Positions 21,994 to 25,807 of a stretch of 25,807 bases of DNA are shown piece after piece (positions within the stretch are counted from its first letter, which is position 1; each line of letters begins with the position of its first letter). The notes under the pieces are model-generated. The model had not been told where the DNA came from. It worked only from the letters and a program-made list of their open reading frames with translations, and searched no databases. This DNA is from an uncultured Rickettsiales bacterium (GTDB lineage Bacteria; Pseudomonadota; Alphaproteobacteria; Rs-D84), in the NCBI GenBank assembly GCA_900549365.1, contig UROD01000006.1, positions 1-25,807 of the forward strand. The letters run 5' to 3'. A program made the translations under genes and the position numbers.

Positions 21994-24608
21994 CAATGCA
22001 ATTTGCCACAGCAATGCTTGTATTTTAACCCAGAACCGCATGGGCAGGGCGCATTACGACGCGCATCCATACCGGCGGCCTGATTCAGTTCCGCATCATG
22101 CTGGGCACGCTGTTGTTCAGTCGCATCAACATCCGCGCGCGTCAATTCCATACGCGATATATACGACACAGACATCAGTTTGAAATTATTGATTGTATTC
22201 TTGAACAAATCCAACGCTTCGCGTTTGTATTCATACAACGGATTTTTCTGGGCATACCCACGCAGACCAATCGCCGTCTGCAAATAATCCATCTGTTGCA
22301 AGTGGCGTTTCCACACCGCGTCCAATGCACCCAACATCATCTGGCGCGATGCCATCTGCATCAATTCTGGGCCATACTTTTGCGCTTGGGCATCATAACG
22401 ACGCATTGCCAATGAATGCAAGATGTCATATGCCGTGCGTTCTGTGATATTTTCGTCGGTTTTCCACTTTTCAATATCGGTGATATCCAACGCAAATGCA
22501 CGCAACATCGCATCATGAATGCCCGCGGTATTCCAATCCATCGGATTAGATTTTTCTGGAATATTATTTTCGCAAATCATTTCTACGACATCGCCAATCA
22601 TTTCACGTGCCAGCGGGGCTAAATCTTCGCTGGTCATCAAATCATCGCGCTGTTTATACACAACACCACGTTGTTCATTCATAACGTTGTCATATTTCAG
22701 CAACTCTTTACGCGCTTCAAAGTATCTGGCCTCGACACGTTTCTGTGCCTTTTCCAACGCCTTGGTAATCCATGGGTGGGTAATTGCTTCGCCCGTCTTT
22801 AACCCCAACGTGGTCAGCATACCATCCAAGCGCGCCGCGCCAAATATACGCATCAAATCGTCGTCCAATGCCAAAAAGAACTTAGAATCCCCTGGGTCAC
22901 CCTGACGACCACTGCGTCCGCGCAACTGGTTATCAATACGACGTGATTCGTGACGTTCCGTACCAATCACATACAAACCACCCGCGTCCAGAACTAACTT
23001 TTTGTTTTTCTCGATACGGTCATAAATTTCTTTTTTCTTTTCTTCGAAATCAGGCGCATCTGCATCCAGTTCTGCAATCAAATCTTCGGCATTACCGCCC
23101 AGTTTAATATCAGTCCCACGACCTGCCATATTCGTTGCGATGGTAACCGCCCCTGGGGCACCGGCCTGCGCAACAATCTTGGCCTCGGATTCATGATGTT
23201 TGGCATTCAGAACTGCCGGATTGATATTCAGTTTCTTGCGCACAATTGCCGCCAGTTCTTCGGATTTTTCAATCGATACTGTACCAACCAGAACTGGCTG
23301 TTTGCGTGCCATACAATCCTGAATCTGTTTGATAATTGCGTCGTATTTTTCTTCCTTGTTGCGATAGATTTCGTCGTGATGATCAATACGCGCAACCGGA
23401 CGGTTTGTTGGAATTGACACCACGCGCAACTTATAGATTTCTTCAAATTCGGCGGCCTCGGTCATAGCGGTACCGGTCATACCCGCCAATGTTTCATACA
23501 AACGGAACAGATTCTGGTATGAAATACTGGACACGGTCTGATTTTCTGGCTGAACCTGAACATGTTCTTTTGCCTCTATCGCCTGATGCAGCCCTTTGCC
23601 GAAACGACGTCCAGTCATAACACGGCCGGTAAATTCATCAACAATCAAGATTTCGCCATCACGGACAACATAGTTCACGTTTTTCTGGTACAAATGATGC
23701 GCCAACAACGATTGCTGAATATGCATAACCAGCGGCGCATTTTCAGATGCATACAAGTTGTCGCCCACCAACAGACCTGCGTCCTTTAACATACGCGTAA
23801 TCGTATCAACCCCAGATTCCGTCAGGGTAACATGACGGTCTTTTTCGTCTTTCTTGTAATCAGATGGATTTAATCGTGCAACCACCGCATCGACCTGTGT
23901 GTACAGTTCACTGGTATCTTCGGCAGGGCCGGAAATAATCAGCGGGGTGCGTGCTTCGTCAATCAGAATACTGTCCACTTCGTCAACAATGGCAAAGAAC
24001 AGCGGACGCAAAACCTGTTGTGCCTTGGAAAACTTCATATTATCGCGCAGATAATCAAAACCCAATTCAGAATTAGTCACATATGTAATATCACACGCAT
24101 ATGCCGCACGACGTTCGTCATCGGTCATATCGTGCTGAATTGTCCCAATGGTCAACCCCAAGAAACGATATATCTGACCCATCCAAGCTGCGTCACGTGA
24201 CGCCAAATAATCGTTAACCGTAATCAGATGCGCGCCCTTGCCATACAGTGCTTTCAAGAACAACGCCAATGTGGCGACCAACGTTTTACCTTCGCCAGTT
24301 TTCATTTCGGCAATTTGTCCACCGGTCAGAACCATACCACCAATCATCTGGACATTGAAATGACGCAATCCAATTGTACGCACAGATGCCTCGCGCACCA
24401 ATGCGAACGCATCGGGCAGAATGTTTTTTTCTTTTTCGCCATTTTGCAAACGTTTGCGCAATTCCTGCGTTTGTTCGCGCAACTGTTCATCGGTCATGGC
24501 GTGATATTTTGGTTCTAAATCATTTATCAACGACACTGTTTTATCATAAGATTTTACCAATCGGTCGTTGGCCGAACCCAATACTTTTGTGATAATATTT
24601 TTTAACAT
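21993..24608 (-). CDS. secA: Preprotein translocase ATPase SecA
   Basis: 871 residues, normal length. It is the motor that drives unfolded preproteins through SecYEG. Walker A is MKTGEGKTL (102-110). Further signatures are HLITVNDYLASRDA, ITYVTNSELGFDYLRDNM, the DEAD-type motif VDEVDSILIDEARTPLIISG, AGMTGTA, TNMAGRGTDIKLGG and RRIDNQLRGRSGRQGDPG. The C-terminus carries the zinc and SecB-binding motif RNAPCPCGSGLKYKHCC. ATG 24608 follows AAGGGAAAG. A TTGACC-17-TATAAA promoter lies just upstream, and there is a strong terminator at the end, so it is monocistronic. Confidence 0.98.
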   Translation of the reverse strand: MLKNIITKVLGSANDRLVKSYDKTVSLINDLEPKYHAMTDEQLREQTQELRKRLQNGEKEKNILPDAFALVREASVRTIGLRHFNVQMIGGMVLTGGQIAEMKTGEGKTLVATLALFLKALYGKGAHLITVNDYLASRDAAWMGQIYRFLGLTIGTIQHDMTDDERRAAYACDITYVTNSELGFDYLRDNMKFSKAQQVLRPLFFAIVDEVDSILIDEARTPLIISGPAEDTSELYTQVDAVVARLNPSDYKKDEKDRHVTLTESGVDTITRMLKDAGLLVGDNLYASENAPLVMHIQQSLLAHHLYQKNVNYVVRDGEILIVDEFTGRVMTGRRFGKGLHQAIEAKEHVQVQPENQTVSSISYQNLFRLYETLAGMTGTAMTEAAEFEEIYKLRVVSIPTNRPVARIDHHDEIYRNKEEKYDAIIKQIQDCMARKQPVLVGTVSIEKSEELAAIVRKKLNINPAVLNAKHHESEAKIVAQAGAPGAVTIATNMAGRGTDIKLGGNAEDLIAELDADAPDFEEKKKEIYDRIEKNKKLVLDAGGLYVIGTERHESRRIDNQLRGRSGRQGDPGDSKFFLALDDDLMRIFGAARLDGMLTTLGLKTGEAITHPWITKALEKAQKRVEARYFEARKELLKYDNVMNEQRGVVYKQRDDLMTSEDLAPLAREMIGDVVEMICENNIPEKSNPMDWNTAGIHDAMLRAFALDITDIEKWKTDENITERTAYDILHSLAMRRYDAQAQKYGPELMQMASRQMMLGALDAVWKRHLQQMDYLQTAIGLRGYAQKNPLYEYKREALDLFKNTINNFKLMSVSYISRMELTRADVDATEQQRAQHDAELNQAAGMDARRNAPCPCGSGLKYKHCCGKLH

Positions 24609-24634
24609 AACTTTCCCTTGTCTTTTTCCCCAGA

Positions 24635-24663
24635 TTTATAGCAATTTTGTACCTTGCGGTCAA
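24635..24663 (-). promoter_or_regulatory. Promoter of secA
   Basis: TTGACC at 24663-24658, 17-bp spacer, TATAAA at 24640-24635 with an extended TGC. Its -35 overlaps by two bases the -35 of the divergent small gene. Confidence 0.75.
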
Positions 24664-24681
24664 GATACTTTATGATATAAT
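24654..24681 (+). promoter_or_regulatory. Promoter of the small gene at 24753
   Basis: TTGCGG at 24654-24659, 16-bp spacer, extended -10 TGATATAAT with TATAAT at 24676-24681. It gives a leader of about 65 nt before ATG 24753. Confidence 0.72.
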
Positions 24682-24752
24682 GCGGTAAAGAAAACAAAAC
24701 AAGTGGCAGTGGTAATTTTTTCCTAAAATTACCGAATTTGGGGGGATTTTTT

Positions 24753-24968
24753 ATGCGTGAACCAGTACAGAATTTGAACACATCCAACATCACTAGCGAG
24801 GTTTTTGTCATCGCACCAACACAGATTGAATATATCGCCCAGATTTTTGCCGACAGCGTGGCTGACGCCATGAATATGCGCACATTTGCGCCAAAAATTC
24901 GTCAAATTGCGTCCCAGTCATTGCGCACGGCATTGTCGGCGGCCCGTCACAGTGGCGAAAAACGCTGA
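24753..24968 (+). CDS. Small hypothetical protein divergent from secA
   Basis: 71 residues, not recognised. The ATG at 24753 is preceded by GGGGGGA at a suitable distance; the in-frame TTG at 24738 lies ahead of that ribosome binding site and is rejected. No signal peptide or membrane segment. The N-terminal third is polar. The rest looks like two amphipathic helices, with QIEYIAQIFADSVADAM and IRQIASQSLRTALSAARH, and the protein ends in a basic tail GEKR. The strong promoter and ribosome binding site support a real gene. Adjacency to secA gives no safe clue to function. Confidence 0.72.
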   Translation: MREPVQNLNTSNITSEVFVIAPTQIEYIAQIFADSVADAMNMRTFAPKIRQIASQSLRTALSAARHSGEKR

Positions 24969-25014
24969 TTTCGACGCGGGCAGGGTGCTTGCTTTTTGTC
25001 CGCCACATGCTCTG

Positions 25015-25243
25015 TTTACTTGGCACTATCAGCGCGTGTGTCGCCTGCGGACTGCGTCCTTGCCGCATCCTGCGCTTCGCTTGGATTCATTGCGAGCGCA
25101 GCGCGGCAATCCAGTAAATAATGTTGCGCGCAGCGCATTCTTATGTGTCGCCAGAGTACTGGGGCCTTGCCGCATCCTTTTTTACTTGGCACCACTAGCA
25201 CCCTTGTCATTGCGAGTGTAACGAAGCAATCCAGTTTATAATG
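25015..25243. repeat. Mosaic of short intergenic repeats
   Basis: The stretch 24969-25343 carries no convincing gene. It holds two 36-bp direct copies starting CATTGCGAG and ending ATAATG at 25088-25123 and 25208-25243, exactly 120 bp apart. Their ends ATTGC and GCAAT are complementary and enclose a variable middle. Further pairs are CCTTGCCGCATCC (25058 and 25165), GTGTCGCC (25038 and 25145) and TTTACTTGGCAC (25015 and 25181). The copies resemble CATTGCGAG...GCAATCC repeats seen in many bacterial genomes. A 6-bp hairpin CGCGCC/GGCGCG follows at 25245-25260. Confidence 0.8.
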
Positions 25244-25294
25244 CCGCGCCATTCGGCGCGCATCTATTATCTATTCTCTAAAAAACGCACACGC

Positions 25295-25322
25295 TTGACA
25301 AACTGTATTTTAGTCCTATAAT
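25295..25322 (+). promoter_or_regulatory. Consensus sigma-70 promoter
   Basis: TTGACA at 25295-25300, 16-bp spacer, TATAAT at 25317-25322: both hexamers are perfect. It drives the gene at 25344 with a short leader containing AGGAA. Confidence 0.85.
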
Positions 25323-25343
25323 CACAAAAAAACAGGAAACAAA

Positions 25344-25807
25344 ATGGTAAAAAAATTAACTGACGCAGAAATGCAGCAATTATTCGGCGCAAACCATTCA
25401 GGGCTGATTTATTACAACTATGATTTAGAATGCTGGAACACCAACACACTGAACAACACCGGCATCCCACAACAGCAAGAAATCGATACCGCGCGCGCCC
25501 AAGTATTGCACCAAAACACGACCATTTACCCAGGGATTCGCATGAGAAACTGTGATTTGGTCGCCATGGCTGTCATGCAGACAGATCCATATTTTATGCC
25601 AGAAATTGGTCGTGCAATTCAAAACCCAAAATATGTTCGCGACGGCAAAACAGTTGCCGGCACGCTGGTATGGCGCAACATATACACAGGGGAATTAAAT
25701 TTACCCAGTGTTGGGTGGCTGGTTTCGGGCAACTTCAAGTTTGCCGCCACCGCCGTCCAAGAAGCCGCAAATTCATTCCTGTTGCTGGCGATTCAACGAT
25801 TGCGCGA
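25344..25807 (+). CDS. Hypothetical protein, 3' end beyond the window
   Basis: 154 codons are visible and the frame is still open at the end of the window. No family recognised and no signal peptide. The N-terminus (MVKKLTDAEMQQLFGANHSG) resembles a soluble protein. The region is rich in Asn, Gln and Thr, with aromatic clusters (LIYYNYDLECW) and a TLVWRNIYTGELNLPSVGWLVSG stretch that looks beta-structured; part of that is followed by a helix rich in Ala (AATAVQEAANSFLLLAIQRL). The start has AGGAA 6-10 nt upstream and a perfect promoter, so expression is probably substantial. Confidence 0.75.
   Translation, partial: MVKKLTDAEMQQLFGANHSGLIYYNYDLECWNTNTLNNTGIPQQQEIDTARAQVLHQNTTIYPGIRMRNCDLVAMAVMQTDPYFMPEIGRAIQNPKYVRDGKTVAGTLVWRNIYTGELNLPSVGWLVSGNFKFAATAVQEAANSFLLLAIQRLR

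Noticed and set aside
24808..25068. Minus-strand reading frame opposite the small gene at 24753
   Set aside because: It runs antisense to a gene with a promoter and ribosome binding site and ends in the repeat region. No start signals were seen.
25088..25243. Possible CRISPR array
   Set aside because: Only two repeat copies, diverged in the middle and with complementary ends. The 84-bp interval contains other repeats rather than a spacer.
25016..25252. Minus-strand reading frame of 78 codons with LDC...LAM segments
   Set aside because: It is a translation of the two intergenic repeat copies, with no ribosome binding site or family, and not a gene.

Overview
The window looks like a compact chromosomal segment of an alphaproteobacterium of the reduced, probably host-associated kind. 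The evidence is a DUF2155 secreted protein, a membrane-anchored LysM protein with an Ig-like domain, an HTH regulator of the type common in Alphaproteobacteria, a CTTGAA/CTATAT-type heat-shock promoter before dnaK, and alphaproteobacterial-looking SecA, DnaE and RsmH. Genes are very tightly packed, with several ATGA overlaps and gaps of 1 nt. Moderate GC, short gut-type intergenic repeats and several unknown cysteine-containing proteins fit an uncultured lineage, but the exact taxon is inference.

Layout. Positions 1-2340 (minus): DUF2155 protein, small lipoprotein, DUF1460 amidase-like lipoprotein and tsaD (cut off at its C-terminus), probably one operon. Positions 2441-5037 (minus): rpsP-rimM-orf-orf-trmD-rplS, the classical operon with two unknown small genes inserted. 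Positions 5272-5345: tRNA-Gly(CCC), divergent from rpsP. Positions 5409-6569 (minus): LysM protein; 6680-7759 (plus): 6-phosphofructokinase. Positions 7896-9788 (minus): dnaK; 9922-10554 (minus): rplY. Positions 10657-11693: rsmD and tadA, divergent and only 17 bp apart. Positions 11708-13186 (minus): gpmI, divergent from an HTH regulator (13312-13728). Positions 13771-17503 (minus): an 844-residue secreted cysteine-rich protein, an unknown helical protein and a CPVC-containing membrane protein. Positions 17561-21822 (minus): dnaE and rsmH, overlapping. Positions 21993-24608 (minus): secA. Positions 24753-25807 (plus): a 71-residue unknown protein, a mosaic of repeats, and a truncated unknown gene.

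Most of the DNA is housekeeping: translation and tRNA/rRNA modification (tsaD, rpsP, rimM, trmD, rplS, rplY, rsmD, tadA, rsmH, tRNA), replication (dnaE), secretion (secA), folding (dnaK) and glycolysis (pfk, gpmI). The accessory interest lies in 13771-17503, in the two small genes in the trmD operon, and in the repeats.

The most useful regulatory observations are promoters that place the predicted transcription start on, or within a few bases of, the start codon (DUF2155 gene, rsmD, tadA, dnaE), suggesting leaderless mRNAs. There are also several back-to-back promoters that overlap, including one palindromic -35 hexamer shared by gpmI and the HTH gene. TrmD carries a Glu where the well-studied enzymes have their catalytic Asp, and the phosphofructokinase has Asn in the GGDGS motif. 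I found no CRISPR array, prophage or insertion sequence.
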